From contig CAVKTI010000011.1 in assembly GCA_963659365.1 (NCBI GenBank), forward strand, positions 1 through 44,409: a stretch of 44,409 nt of DNA. The letters are read 5' to 3'. Under the pieces are notes generated by a model, which saw only the letters and a list, made by a program, of their open reading frames with translations, was not told the origin of the DNA and ran no database searches. Positions within the stretch are counted from its first letter, which is position 1. Every line of letters begins with the position of its first letter. The position numbers were made by a program, and so were the translations under genes. Source of the DNA: W0P28-013 sp963659365 (GTDB lineage: Bacteria > Bacteroidota > Bacteroidia > Bacteroidales > Paludibacteraceae). Shown piece after piece: positions 27,468-35,812 of the stretch.

Positions 27468-29222
27468 ATGTACAGAACAGTAACTTGCGGCGAACTCCGC
27501 GCCGCCAACGCAGGACAAACGGTAACCCTTGCCGGCTGGGTGCAACGCATCCGCAAAATGGGCGGTATGACTTTCATCGACTTGCGCGATCGCTACGGCA
27601 TTACGCAACTGGCTTTCAATCAGGAGGTTGATGCCGACTTGTGCGACCGCGCCAATCGCCTCGGACGCGAATTTGTGATACAAGCCACAGGCACGGTGGC
27701 CGAGCGTTACAGCAAAAACGCCCACATGCCGACGGGCGACATCGAAATCATTGTTTCGGCACTGAATGTGCTGAACGAGTCTGCCACGCCGCCATTCACC
27801 ATCGAGGACGAAACCGACGGCGGCGACGACCTGCGCATGAAATACCGCTACCTCGACCTGCGCCGTGCGTGCGTGCGCCAAAACCTCGAACTGCGCCACA
27901 AAATGGCGTTCGAAGTGCGCCGTTACCTCGATGAACAGGGATTTTTGGAGGTGGAAACGCCCGTTTTGGTCAATTCTACGCCCGAAGGTGCCCGCGATTT
28001 TGTGGTGCCAAGCCGCATGAACCCAGGACAATTCTACGCCCTGCCACAAAGTCCGCAAACACTCAAACAACTGCTGATGGTCAGCGGGTTCGACCGTTAT
28101 TTTCAGATTGTGAAGTGCTTCCGCGACGAAGATCTGCGTGCCGACCGTCAGCCCGAATTTACGCAAATCGACTGCGAAATGTCGTTCGTCGAGCAGGAAG
28201 ATATTTTGAACATGTTCGAGGGCATGAGCCGCCATCTGTTCAAGGCCATCAAAGGCATCGACCTGCCAAAATTGCCGCGCATGACATGGGCTGACGCTAT
28301 GAAATTCTACGGCAGCGACAAGCCCGACACGCGTTTCGATATGCGTTTTGTGGAACTGATGGAGGTGCTGCAAGGCCACGGATTCGGCGTGTTCGACAGT
28401 GCAGCCTACATCGGCGGCATCTGTGCCAAAGGGGCGGCCGCCTACACACGCAAGCAAATCGACCAACTGACCGACTATGTGCGCCGTCCGCAAATTGGCG
28501 CAAAAGGCTTGGTTTATGCTCGCATCGAAGCCGATGGCACGGTGAAATCGAGCGTCGATAAATTCTACACGCAAGAGGTGCTGCAACAACTCAAGGTCGC
28601 TATGAACGCCGAAGCAGGCGACTTGATTCTGATTTTGAGCGGCGACGACGCCATGAAAACGCGCAAACAACTCTGCGAATTGCGCCTCGAAATGGGACGC
28701 CAACTCGGACTGCGCGACCCGAACAAATACAGTTGCCTCTGGGTGGTCGATTTCCCAATGTACGAGTGGAGCGACGAGGAGAACCGCCTGATGGCGATGC
28801 ACCACCCATTCACCGCGCCCAAACCCGAAGACATTCCGCTGCTCGACACCGACCCAGCTAGCGTGCGCGCCAACGCCTACGATATGGTGATAAACGGCGT
28901 CGAAGTGGGTGGCGGCAGTATCCGCATACACGATGCAAAATTGCAGGAAAAGGTGTTCGAAATTCTCGGATTCACGCCCGAACAGGCACAAACCAAGTTC
29001 GGATTCCTGATGAACGCCTTCAAATTTGGTGCGCCTCCACACGGCGGTTTGGCCTACGGACTCGACCGTTTCGTGTCGCTTTTCGCTGGTCTGGACAGCA
29101 TCCGCGACTGCATCGCCTTCCCCAAAAACAACCAAGGCCGCGATGTGATGCTCGGTGCTCCCAGCCTCATCGACCAAATCCAACTCGACGAACTGAAACT
29201 GAAAGTAGATGTGAAAGAGTAG
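27468..29222 (+). CDS. aspS: Aspartyl-tRNA synthetase
   Basis: Charges tRNA-Asp with aspartate in the cytoplasm. The 584-residue protein has the N-terminal OB-fold anticodon domain (VTLAGWVQRIRKMGGMTFID), class II motif 1 region around LDLRR, motif 2 FRDEDLRADRQPEFTQID, the bacterial GAD insertion (~290-410) and motif 3 GLAYGLDRFVSL. Length is normal for bacterial AspRS. No Asn-tRNA-Gln hints can be read. Monocistronic in this window; a long antisense frame on the minus strand is a shadow. Confidence 0.96.
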   Translation: MYRTVTCGELRAANAGQTVTLAGWVQRIRKMGGMTFIDLRDRYGITQLAFNQEVDADLCDRANRLGREFVIQATGTVAERYSKNAHMPTGDIEIIVSALNVLNESATPPFTIEDETDGGDDLRMKYRYLDLRRACVRQNLELRHKMAFEVRRYLDEQGFLEVETPVLVNSTPEGARDFVVPSRMNPGQFYALPQSPQTLKQLLMVSGFDRYFQIVKCFRDEDLRADRQPEFTQIDCEMSFVEQEDILNMFEGMSRHLFKAIKGIDLPKLPRMTWADAMKFYGSDKPDTRFDMRFVELMEVLQGHGFGVFDSAAYIGGICAKGAAAYTRKQIDQLTDYVRRPQIGAKGLVYARIEADGTVKSSVDKFYTQEVLQQLKVAMNAEAGDLILILSGDDAMKTRKQLCELRLEMGRQLGLRDPNKYSCLWVVDFPMYEWSDEENRLMAMHHPFTAPKPEDIPLLDTDPASVRANAYDMVINGVEVGGGSIRIHDAKLQEKVFEILGFTPEQAQTKFGFLMNAFKFGAPPHGGLAYGLDRFVSLFAGLDSIRDCIAFPKNNQGRDVMLGAPSLIDQIQLDELKLKVDVKE

Positions 29223-29404
29223 CAAAAAATTTTGAAAGGTTATAGGTTAGAGGTTATCGTTTATAGAACATAGATTGTAGGGACGCACCGAGTGCGTCCG
29301 AAATGCTTCAACAGTTCAACGATTCAATAAATAACCAAATAACCAAATAACCAGAAACCTAGAAACCAAAATTGCGTTAGCAATGTTGAAAACCAACGAC
29401 TAAA
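29223..29404 (+). other. Intergenic word mosaic before the sirtuin gene
   Basis: No ORF. Order: ggttataggttagaggttat, cgtttatagaacatagat, the GGACGCAC palindrome (29281), tgcttcaacagttcaacgat, aataaccaaataaccaaata, ccagaaacctagaaacc. Same word families as other gaps. Confidence 0.65.
29281..29299. repeat. Palindromic intergenic repeat, copy 4
   Basis: GGACGCACCGAGTGCGTCC, identical to copies 2 and 3. Confidence 0.9.
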
Positions 29405-30103
29405 ATGCCAAAAATCGTAGTTCTCACTGGGGCGGGCATTTCGGCGGAGAGCGGTCTGGGCACTTTCCGCGACAACGACGGCCTTTGGGCGCGCTACCGC
29501 ATCGAAGATGTCTGCACGCCCGAAGCACTGGCACGCAATCGCGCTTTGGTCATCGATTTTTACAACCAACGCCGCCGCGAGACGCTGGCTGCCCAACCCA
29601 ATGCGGCGCACCTTGCGCTGAAACGCCTCGAGGAGCAGTTCGATGTGCATATCGTTACGCAAAACATCGACAATCTGCATGAACGCGCTGGCAGTCAGCA
29701 CATTACGCATTTGCACGGCGAGATAACCAAACTGCGCAGCAGCCGCAACGAACTGGCCACTGTGCCGCTCGAAGGGTGGGAGCAACCGCTCGATGCGCGC
29801 CACCCCGATGGGTCGCTGCTGCGGCCGTTCATCGTCTTTTTTGGCGAGTCGGTGCCGCTACTGCCGCGCGCTATCGAGGAGGTGGAGCAGGCCGATATTT
29901 TCATCGTTGTCGGCACTTCGCTGGCGGTCTATCCTGCCGCCTCGCTGGTCTATTATGTCCGCCCGAGCGTGCCGATCTACTTGGTTGATCCAGGCAATCC
30001 CGACACGCACGCCATCACCAATCCGTTCACGCACATTCGGGCGGCGGCTTCGGTGGGCGTGCCGCAATTAGTCGATGAACTATTGCAAAAGTACAAGCCC
30101 TAA
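29405..30103 (+). CDS. cobB: Sirtuin, class III NAD-dependent deacylase
   Basis: NAD-dependent removal of acetyl or succinyl groups from protein lysines. The 232-residue protein has VVLTGAGISAESGLGTFRD (5-23), QNIDNLHERAG (87-97) and catalytic His104 in HLHGE. Tyr53-x-x-Arg56 (FYNQRRR) is the acyl-pocket pair of CobB/SIRT5 enzymes and predicts desuccinylase activity. The zinc-binding Cys pairs expected after HLHGE are absent: the segment reads ITKLRSSRNELATVPLEG with no Cys. Ends with the NAD motif VGTSLAVYPAASLV and a short C-terminus. Length is normal. Confidence 0.9.
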   Translation: MPKIVVLTGAGISAESGLGTFRDNDGLWARYRIEDVCTPEALARNRALVIDFYNQRRRETLAAQPNAAHLALKRLEEQFDVHIVTQNIDNLHERAGSQHITHLHGEITKLRSSRNELATVPLEGWEQPLDARHPDGSLLRPFIVFFGESVPLLPRAIEEVEQADIFIVVGTSLAVYPAASLVYYVRPSVPIYLVDPGNPDTHAITNPFTHIRAAASVGVPQLVDELLQKYKP

Positions 30104-30114
30104 TTTATTGAAAA

Positions 30115-30810
30115 TCAAGCAATTCGGCAGTAGTTCAATATCGCCTCGGCAATGAGTTGATGTCCCGCCTCGTTGGGGTGCATGCCGTCGGGGCAGTAGT
30201 AGTCGCTCAGGTCGCGCTGCTCGAGAAACACGCTGCTGATGTCGATGACTGGAACGCGTTGTTCCACCGCAATTTTGAACACTTCGAGGTTGTACTGCTC
30301 GTGCCAATTTTGAATGTAATTGACATTCTGCCCGATGAACTGCATGATTTTGGCGCGGTCGAGCCCTTGACACACATGGTCGAAAAACAGTTGCCCATCG
30401 ATGGGCGGCAGCGAGAGCAGCACAGGCCGACCGCCCAGCGCACGCACCTTGCGCACCACCTCGATATAGGTCTGCCGAAACGCCTCGAGCGTTGTGAACG
30501 GCTGGTGTTTGCCTTCGGGGTCGGCTGCCACAGCGCCCCAATCGAAGTTGCAGTCGTTGCCGCCGAATTCCAGCACCACATAGTCGCCTTGCGCTATTTT
30601 TGTGCTGTTCATACTCAGGCTTTTCATACCGTTTATAATGGTGCTGCCGAAGCGCGCCAAATTGTTGATTGGGAAACCGAATTTGCGCTCGCAGCGCGCC
30701 ACAAACGAATTGTCGCTCAATTTGTATTTCACCACACCTTTGTCAAGCAGTTGTGGGTCGGCCACTACACCCTTCATAATCGAGTCGCCGAATGTTAGAA
30801 TTTTTGCCAT
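30115..30810 (-). CDS. SGNH/GDSL-family hydrolase
   Basis: Esterase or acyl-hydrolase of the SGNH superfamily. Start at 30810 (MAKILTFGDSIMKG) gives 231 residues; upstream extension in frame is unlikely because a promoter lies at 30842-30849. Block I FGDSIMKG (catalytic Ser), block II GST-like Gly, block III GGNDCNFD (Asn), block V CPDGMHPNEAGH (Asp and His of the triad). No signal peptide, so cytoplasmic. Convergent with the sirtuin gene, 11 bases apart, without a clear shared terminator. Substrate unknown. Confidence 0.88.
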   Translation of the reverse strand: MAKILTFGDSIMKGVVADPQLLDKGVVKYKLSDNSFVARCERKFGFPINNLARFGSTIINGMKSLSMNSTKIAQGDYVVLEFGGNDCNFDWGAVAADPEGKHQPFTTLEAFRQTYIEVVRKVRALGGRPVLLSLPPIDGQLFFDHVCQGLDRAKIMQFIGQNVNYIQNWHEQYNLEVFKIAVEQRVPVIDISSVFLEQRDLSDYYCPDGMHPNEAGHQLIAEAILNYCRIA

Positions 30811-30841
30811 AGTTAGAAAATTTTCAGATTGATTCTGGCTG

Positions 30842-30849
30842 CAAAAATA
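30842..30849 (-). promoter_or_regulatory. -7 box of the SGNH hydrolase gene
   Basis: CAAAAATA on the plus strand is TATTTTTG on the minus strand, 31 bases before the start codon. Confidence 0.45.
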
Positions 30850-30970
30850 GAGATTTTGCCTGCCGCTTCCAAAGAAAAGTGATGTATGGCGAAAAATGAC
30901 GCAGAAACCTTGTTTTGGTATCGAAAAGGCTGTTTTTAGGGACGAAAATCGAAAATTTTTACTTTCATCA

Positions 30971-31022
30971 CACTTTTTTGGTATCAAAAGTGATAAAATT
31001 CGACACTTTTTTTGTACCTTTG
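30971..31022 (+). promoter_or_regulatory. Promoter and operator-like repeats of the LytTR gene
   Basis: TACCTTTG (31015-31022) is a perfect -7 box, 33 bases before the start codon. Upstream CACTTTT (30971-30977) pairs with AAAAGTG (30986-30992), and a third CACTTTT stands at 31005-31011. Evenly spaced CACTTTT elements could be a binding site for the regulator encoded next (autoregulation), which is inference. Confidence 0.5.
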
Positions 31023-31055
31023 CAGGGTCAAAATCGAGCAAAACCGACACGCACC

Positions 31056-31907
31056 ATGACTAAAATTGCCAACGCCTTCTATTCGTGGAAATTTATTTTC
31101 GCTTGGGTGCTCTGCATCACCCTTTGGACGATACTTTTCCCAGTCATCTATATGCCTACATTCGGTTGGTCTTACGAAGTTATTTGGGACACGCACGCCA
31201 CCTTCCGCATCTCGATACTCACCGCCATCGTCTTTGGCGTAACGCTGGTGAGCCGCCTATTGCTCTATTTCTGCACGCGCCACAACCACTTGACCATCTT
31301 CGAACACATCGTTTGGCTGCTGTGCGAACTCATTGTGCTGTGCCTCTTTTGCGACCTGTTTCTCGCATTACACGCGCATTGCGGCTATTTCGACCTGCTA
31401 CCAAAAATACTGATGTGCGCTTCGTTGTCGCTGGTGATTCCCTACGGCATTTTGTGGCTGGCGGGCGAAAAAAGCCAAAGCGACACCACGGTAACCGAAA
31501 ATGCCGCGCTCATTGCCGACCTGAAGGCGGGCGCAGAACATGCGGCCGAAAATGCCGTGCGCTTCTGCGACAGCAAAGGCAATGTGAAACTCGCCGTCGA
31601 TACAAACAGCTTATTTTACATTGCATCGGCGGGAAATTATGTCGATATTTGCTACGAAAATCGCGGGAAAATGGCGCGTTACAGTCTGCGCAACTCGATG
31701 AAAGGCATCGAAGCGGCCTGCGAGGCGAACCAGATAGTGCGCTGCCACCGCTCGTACTACATCAATCTGCAAAAAGTGAAACTGATAAAGCACCTCAGCA
31801 GCGGCCTTTTCGCCGAACTGAACGCCGACGGCATCGACGACATTCCTATCTCGCCCATCTATTCGGGTAGGGTAGTGGAACTCTTTTCGGCACTAGCACC
31901 GCAATGA
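31056..31907 (+). CDS. Membrane-bound LytTR-domain transcription regulator
   Basis: A 283-residue protein from the ATG at 31056 (MTKIANAFYSWK). Four membrane segments fill residues ~10-135 (FIFAWVLCITLWTILFPVIY and three more), followed by a charged linker and a C-terminal LytTR DNA-binding domain (~185-280): NSLFYIASAGNYVDICYENR, RYSLRNSMKGIEAAC, IVRCHRSYYINLQKVKLIKH. No response-regulator receiver domain is present; the membrane part replaces it. Such one-component LytTR proteins are common in Bacteroidota and sense unknown membrane or small-molecule signals. Confidence 0.88.
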   Translation: MTKIANAFYSWKFIFAWVLCITLWTILFPVIYMPTFGWSYEVIWDTHATFRISILTAIVFGVTLVSRLLLYFCTRHNHLTIFEHIVWLLCELIVLCLFCDLFLALHAHCGYFDLLPKILMCASLSLVIPYGILWLAGEKSQSDTTVTENAALIADLKAGAEHAAENAVRFCDSKGNVKLAVDTNSLFYIASAGNYVDICYENRGKMARYSLRNSMKGIEAACEANQIVRCHRSYYINLQKVKLIKHLSSGLFAELNADGIDDIPISPIYSGRVVELFSALAPQ

Positions 31908-32071
31908 TAATTGATAGTAGCAAGTAGTAAGTAGCAAGTAGCAAGAATAGATTTTAAGAACATAGAATATAGAACATAGACTATGACAACCTGAAACATA
32001 GAAACAGCGCGCAGCGCGAAAAACTTAGAAACATAGAAACCGACAACTAGAAATAAGAAATAATAAGGAAT
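31908..32071 (+). other. Intergenic word mosaic before dapL
   Basis: No ORF. Order: agtagcaagtagtaagtagc-type units, gattttaagaacatagaa and tagaacatagac, acctgaaacatagaaac, GCGCGCAGCGCG, tagaaacatagaaacc, aactagaaataagaaataat. Shares its first two modules with the gaps before aspS and the aminotransferase. Confidence 0.65.
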
Positions 32072-33253
32072 ATGTCCAAAATCAATCTGAATTACGCAAA
32101 ATTGGAGGAGAATTACCTCTTTGTGGAGGTGGCGCAGCGTACCGCTAACTTCCAGAAAGCGCACCCCGAGGCGCATGTGATAAAACTTGGCATTGGCGAT
32201 GTTACGCGCCCCATTGCTGCGGTGGCGGCCGACGCTATGATGCGTGCCAACGAGGAGTTGAAACACGCCGAGACATTCCGCGGATACGGTCCCGAACTCG
32301 GCTACAAATTTGCCAAAGCCGCCGTGCAACGCTACTACGCGCACCGTGGTGTGGCGGTCGATTTCGACGAACTGACCATCGGCGACGGCATCGGCTCCGA
32401 TTTGGCCAACATCACCGACCTGTTTGCGTCGGACAACGCTGTGCTGATTCCCGATCCCGTCTATCCGCTCTACCAAGCCACTTCGATAATGGACGGTCAG
32501 CGTTTGACCTATCTCGAATGTTCGGTCGAAAACAATTTTTTGCCCACGCCGCCCGATTTTCCGTCGGATATGATTTACCTCTGCTCGCCCAACAACCCCA
32601 CAGGTGCCACATTCGACCATCAGCAACTGAAAGCGTGGGTCGATTACGCCAATGCGTGCGGCGCAATCATCTTGTACGATGCCGCCTACGAGCGTTTCAT
32701 CACCGAGGCAGACAAACCGCATTCTATCTTCGAAATCGATGGAGCGCGAACCTGCGCCATCGAGTTTTGCAGTATGTCGAAAACGGCGGGATTCACCAGC
32801 GTACGCAGCGGTTGGACTTTTGTGCCGAAAGAACTTGTGCGCGACGGCATGAACCTAAACCGCATGTGGCAACAACGCCAATCGACCAAATACAACGGTT
32901 CGCCCTACGCCACGCAGCGCGGTTTGGAGGCCGCCCTGTCGGACGACGGCCTGCGCCAAGCCGACGAAAACATCGCCTACTACAAGCAAAATGTGAAGAC
33001 AATAACCGATGTGCTCGACCGAAAGGGCATTTTTTACAGCGGCGGCATCAATTCGCCGTACATTTGGTTGCGCTGCCCGAATGGTATGCGCTCGTGGAAC
33101 TTTTTCGACTATCTGCTAAACACTGCGCAAGTGGTCGGCACGCCGGGTGTCGGGTTTGGCCAGCACGGCGAAGGCTTTTTCCGCCTTTCGACCTTCAACA
33201 CGCACGAAGCCACCCAAGAGGCCATGGAGCGTGTGGAACGATTGATAAATTGA
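32072..33253 (+). CDS. dapL: LL-diaminopimelate aminotransferase
   Basis: Converts tetrahydrodipicolinate directly to LL-diaminopimelate with glutamate and PLP, in lysine and peptidoglycan synthesis. The 393-residue protein matches the family: N-terminal INLNYAKLEENYLFVEVAQR, IKLGIGDVTRPI, FRGYGPELGYKF, SDGIGSDL-like GDGIGSDLANI, PDPVYPLYQ, YLCSPNNPTGA, and the PLP lysine in CSMSKTAGFTSVRSG. Length is normal (~400-410). The variant bypasses the succinylase route, common in Bacteroidota. Confidence 0.95.
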   Translation: MSKINLNYAKLEENYLFVEVAQRTANFQKAHPEAHVIKLGIGDVTRPIAAVAADAMMRANEELKHAETFRGYGPELGYKFAKAAVQRYYAHRGVAVDFDELTIGDGIGSDLANITDLFASDNAVLIPDPVYPLYQATSIMDGQRLTYLECSVENNFLPTPPDFPSDMIYLCSPNNPTGATFDHQQLKAWVDYANACGAIILYDAAYERFITEADKPHSIFEIDGARTCAIEFCSMSKTAGFTSVRSGWTFVPKELVRDGMNLNRMWQQRQSTKYNGSPYATQRGLEAALSDDGLRQADENIAYYKQNVKTITDVLDRKGIFYSGGINSPYIWLRCPNGMRSWNFFDYLLNTAQVVGTPGVGFGQHGEGFFRLSTFNTHEATQEAMERVERLIN

Positions 33254-33349
33254 TAATGCAAAGTTATAAAACATAGAAGATATAGGGTAGAACATAGACA
33301 AAAGGGGCGCATAGAAAAAGCAATCGCATTTTTCAAATAAACAGGCAAA

Positions 33350-33811
33350 ATGGACAATGCAATACTCTTTTGGTGGGACAAATACACACCTGTAACACAA
33401 AACGCACTTGGCTGGGACGATAGTTTGATTGACGAAGCGCAATTCGATGGCTACACCGACCTATGCGAATGGCTGCTGCTGTGCAGAAATATGGAAATCA
33501 AATTTCTATACAACGGACTTTTATACGAAATCACAACACTCAAACTGGAAAGCACACACATCGAACGCCAAGGCACCATCACCTACCGCAATATCGACAA
33601 CGCCGACTATTTCGACTGCTGGCATCTGTGCCAATTCAAAATCAACCCAAACTGGAACGGCAAATACCTGAAAGACAAATTCGACACCAACCACGCCGAA
33701 CGCTACATCGGTTTTGGCTCTACCGACGCAGAATTTGTCGAAAATGCACAAATAGACGGCATCGCCCTGAAACAGGCACTACAACACGCCTACATCGTCA
33801 ATATAGGTTGA
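33350..33811 (+). CDS. Hypothetical acidic protein
   Basis: A 153-residue soluble, acidic, Trp- and Tyr-rich protein (MDNAILFWWDKYTPVTQNAL). Strand pairs IKFLYNGLLYEITTLKLEST and YFDCWHLCQFKI suggest a small alpha/beta fold such as seen in immunity-type (SUKH/Imm) proteins, but I recognise no motif that settles it. The genome word mosaic (tagaacatagacaaaaggggcg) precedes it. A hairpin TTCGTTTGTGT/ACAAAACGAA near 33826-33849 could end its transcript. Confidence 0.5.
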   Translation: MDNAILFWWDKYTPVTQNALGWDDSLIDEAQFDGYTDLCEWLLLCRNMEIKFLYNGLLYEITTLKLESTHIERQGTITYRNIDNADYFDCWHLCQFKINPNWNGKYLKDKFDTNHAERYIGFGSTDAEFVENAQIDGIALKQALQHAYIVNIG

Positions 33812-33849
33812 CCACCACTGCCGCTTCGTTTGTGTAGCACAAAACGAAA

Positions 33850-34086
33850 TAACTGAAAGACTACAGGGAATTTCTATAAATTTCTTTGTAGTGATTTCTG
33901 ATTTTTGAGATAGCAGGTGTTTGGCTTGAACGAAAGCGCAATGCGGTGGCATTATAATTGATTGAAAATCAAAGAGATGCAGTCAAAAAACAAATAGTGC
34001 ACAAAAATATTCATGAATTCACCATATTATAAACTTTTTATGAATTTATTACTGTCCGCTAAAACTTTTTGTGAGGTAAAAAATCA
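33850..34086. other. Gene-free stretch, likely decayed DNA next to an IS remnant
   Basis: No ORF of note. An inverted pair CTACA..TGTAG lies at ~33861-33896. The sequence is AT-rich without the usual word mosaic and ends in ctgtccgctaaaactttttg, probably the start of the IS remnant that follows. Confidence 0.4.
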
Positions 34087-34121
34087 GGGCTGGATTCCTC
34101 GTTGGAATTCAGCCCCTTTTT
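34087..34121 (+). terminator. Intrinsic terminator-like hairpin in the IS remnant
   Basis: GGGCTGGATTCC (34087-34098) pairs with GGAATTCAGCCC (34104-34115) with one GU pair around TCGTT, followed by CTTTTT. Inside IS ends such hairpins block read-through from flanking genes. A -7-like TATCTTTG follows at 34125-34132. Confidence 0.7.
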
Positions 34122-34155
34122 GGTTATCTTTGGATTGCAAAAAAAAACGATAACC

Positions 34156-34260
34156 ATGAGCAAAAGTACACATTTTAGCGGATAGCCAGTGTTCGGACAA
34201 ATAATAAATGGTTCAATACATTTAGAAAAAAATCTCTAAAGTTGTATTGAACATAAACTT
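34156..34260 (+). pseudogene. Transposase N-terminal fragment with internal stop (IS4-like remnant)
   Basis: ATG at 34156 reads MSKSTHFSG, then TAG (34183-34185), then PVFGQIINGS and on to a second stop. IS4-type transposases of Bacteroidota commonly begin with M-x-K-S-T-x-F-S-G-Q-P-x-F-x-Q, so the TAG looks like a mutated CAG (Gln). The frame is lost after ~30 codons and the rest of the element is absent. It has a promoter-like box (34125-34132) upstream. A solo relic. Confidence 0.55.
34211..34252 (-). repeat. Inverted repeat downstream of pepD
   Basis: GTTCAATAC (34211-34219) and GTATTGAAC (34244-34252) are perfect reverse complements around an A/T-rich loop, 9 bases beyond the pepD stop. 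It may be a weak terminator for pepD on the minus strand or an IS end. Confidence 0.5.
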
Positions 34261-35718
34261 TCAACTTTTCGCTGGAATGGCTTCGAGGGTGGCGACGATG
34301 AAACGCCAGAAGCGTTCGACGCTGGCGATGTTCACCTTTTCGTCGGGCGTGTGAGGATGGCGCATCGTAGGACCAACCGACACCATATCCAAACGCGGCT
34401 CGGTGGCACCGATGATGCCGCACTCCAAACCAGCGTGCACCACGCGCACTACGGCTGGCTTGCCAAACTCTTTTTGATAGACATCGGCCATCGTTTTTAG
34501 TATGGGCGAGTCCATATTGGGATTCCAGCCCGAATAGCCGCCCGAAAATTCCACTTTGGCACCCGCCAACGCAAATACGCTCTCGATCATCGAAGCGAGT
34601 TCCTCTTTTTTGCTATCGACCGAACTGCGCAGCAAGCATCTCACGCTGATGTCGGTGCTATTGGCCACAACGATGGAGAGGTTTGTCGAGGTTTCGACCG
34701 TGTCGGGAATCTCTGGAATCATGCGGAAAACGCCATTGGGGCACGCCGTTACAGCGTTCACAAAGTCGTCTTGTATCTCTTCGGGAATGAGTGCGTCGGG
34801 CAGTTCCACTTGGCGCACTTCGACAAAAATGCCGTTTTCGATGGCTTTGTATTCGTCGTTGAATGTTTCGGCGTACTCTTCGGCCAGTTTTTCAATCTCT
34901 TTTTTATTGTCGGCAGGAATTGTAATCACGGCTTTGGCTTCGCGCGGAATGGCGTTGCGCATATTGCCGCCTTCGACCGATGCCAAACGCGCTTCGTACT
35001 GCATAATCGCCTCTTTCAGAAAACGGAAGAGCAGTTTGTTGGCGTTGGCGCGACCGCAGTCGATTTCGAGCCCCGAATGGCCGCCTTTGAGTCCTTTTAC
35101 CAGAATTTCGAGTGCGATATCGTCGTCGGGAACGGGCGCGCTGTTGAATTTCCAAGTCATATCAGCATCGAGTCCGCCAGCGCAACCGACATAGAGTTCG
35201 CCTTCGTCCTCCGAGTCCATATTCAGCAGAATATCGCCTTGCAGCAGTCCCGCTTCCATGCCGAATGCGCCCACCATGCCAGTCTCTTCGTCGATGGTGA
35301 AAAACGCTTCGATAGGACCGTGTTTCAACTCTTTGCTTTCGAGTACGGCCATGGCTGCTGCCACACCGATGCCGTCGTCAGCGCCGAGTGTAGTGCCGTC
35401 GGCTGTAACCCAATCGCCGTCGATGTAGGCTGTGATGGGGTCTTTGACAAAATCGTGCTGTTTGTCGCTATTTTTTTGCGGCACCATGTCGAGGTGCGCT
35501 TGCAGCACCACTGGTGTGCGGTTTTCCATGCCGGGCGTGGCAGGTTTGCGTATCAGCACGCTGCCTGTCTTATCGACGATGGTTTCCAAACCAAGCGCAT
35601 GGCCAAAATCGACCATAAATTTTGTTACTGCCTCCATGTGGTGCGACGGACGCGGCACTTGCGTCAGTTTGTAGAAATTGCTCCACAGGGCTTTCGGTGC
35701 CAATTCTCGAATTTCCAT
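34261..35718 (-). CDS. pepD: Aminoacyl-histidine dipeptidase (M20 family)
   Basis: Zinc-dependent hydrolysis of Xaa-His dipeptides such as carnosine in the cytoplasm. The 485-residue protein has the M20C motifs: VVLQAHLDMVPQKN (first zinc His/Asp), TLGADDGIGVAAAMAVLE (bridging Asp), FTIDEETGMVGA (catalytic and zinc Glu), MDSEDEGELYVGCAGG, KGLKGGHSGLEIDCGRANAN (dimer/lid domain) and VHAGLECGIIG near the C-terminus. Length is normal. Starts with MEIRELAPKALW; a -7 box lies at 35751-35758. Confidence 0.93.
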   Translation of the reverse strand: MEIRELAPKALWSNFYKLTQVPRPSHHMEAVTKFMVDFGHALGLETIVDKTGSVLIRKPATPGMENRTPVVLQAHLDMVPQKNSDKQHDFVKDPITAYIDGDWVTADGTTLGADDGIGVAAAMAVLESKELKHGPIEAFFTIDEETGMVGAFGMEAGLLQGDILLNMDSEDEGELYVGCAGGLDADMTWKFNSAPVPDDDIALEILVKGLKGGHSGLEIDCGRANANKLLFRFLKEAIMQYEARLASVEGGNMRNAIPREAKAVITIPADNKKEIEKLAEEYAETFNDEYKAIENGIFVEVRQVELPDALIPEEIQDDFVNAVTACPNGVFRMIPEIPDTVETSTNLSIVVANSTDISVRCLLRSSVDSKKEELASMIESVFALAGAKVEFSGGYSGWNPNMDSPILKTMADVYQKEFGKPAVVRVVHAGLECGIIGATEPRLDMVSVGPTMRHPHTPDEKVNIASVERFWRFIVATLEAIPAKS

Positions 35719-35750
35719 AGTTTGTTCTGTTTTTTTGTCGGTTTACAGCG

Positions 35751-35758
35751 CAAAGGTA
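35751..35758 (-). promoter_or_regulatory. -7 box of pepD
   Basis: CAAAGGTA on the plus strand is TACCTTTG on the minus strand, 33 bases before the start codon. Confidence 0.65.
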
Positions 35759-35812
35759 GTAAAAAAAGAGAAAACGCTACGCATTTTATCGACATTTTTT
35801 TGCAAAAAGATG

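Noticed and set aside
27414..29225. 603-codon open frame on the minus strand
   Set aside because: Exact antisense of aspS; a shadow frame kept open by the GC-biased third positions, with no recognisable motif.
30915..31055. N-terminal extension of the LytTR protein
   Set aside because: The extension spans the TACCTTTG promoter box; the ATG at 31056 follows it at a normal distance.
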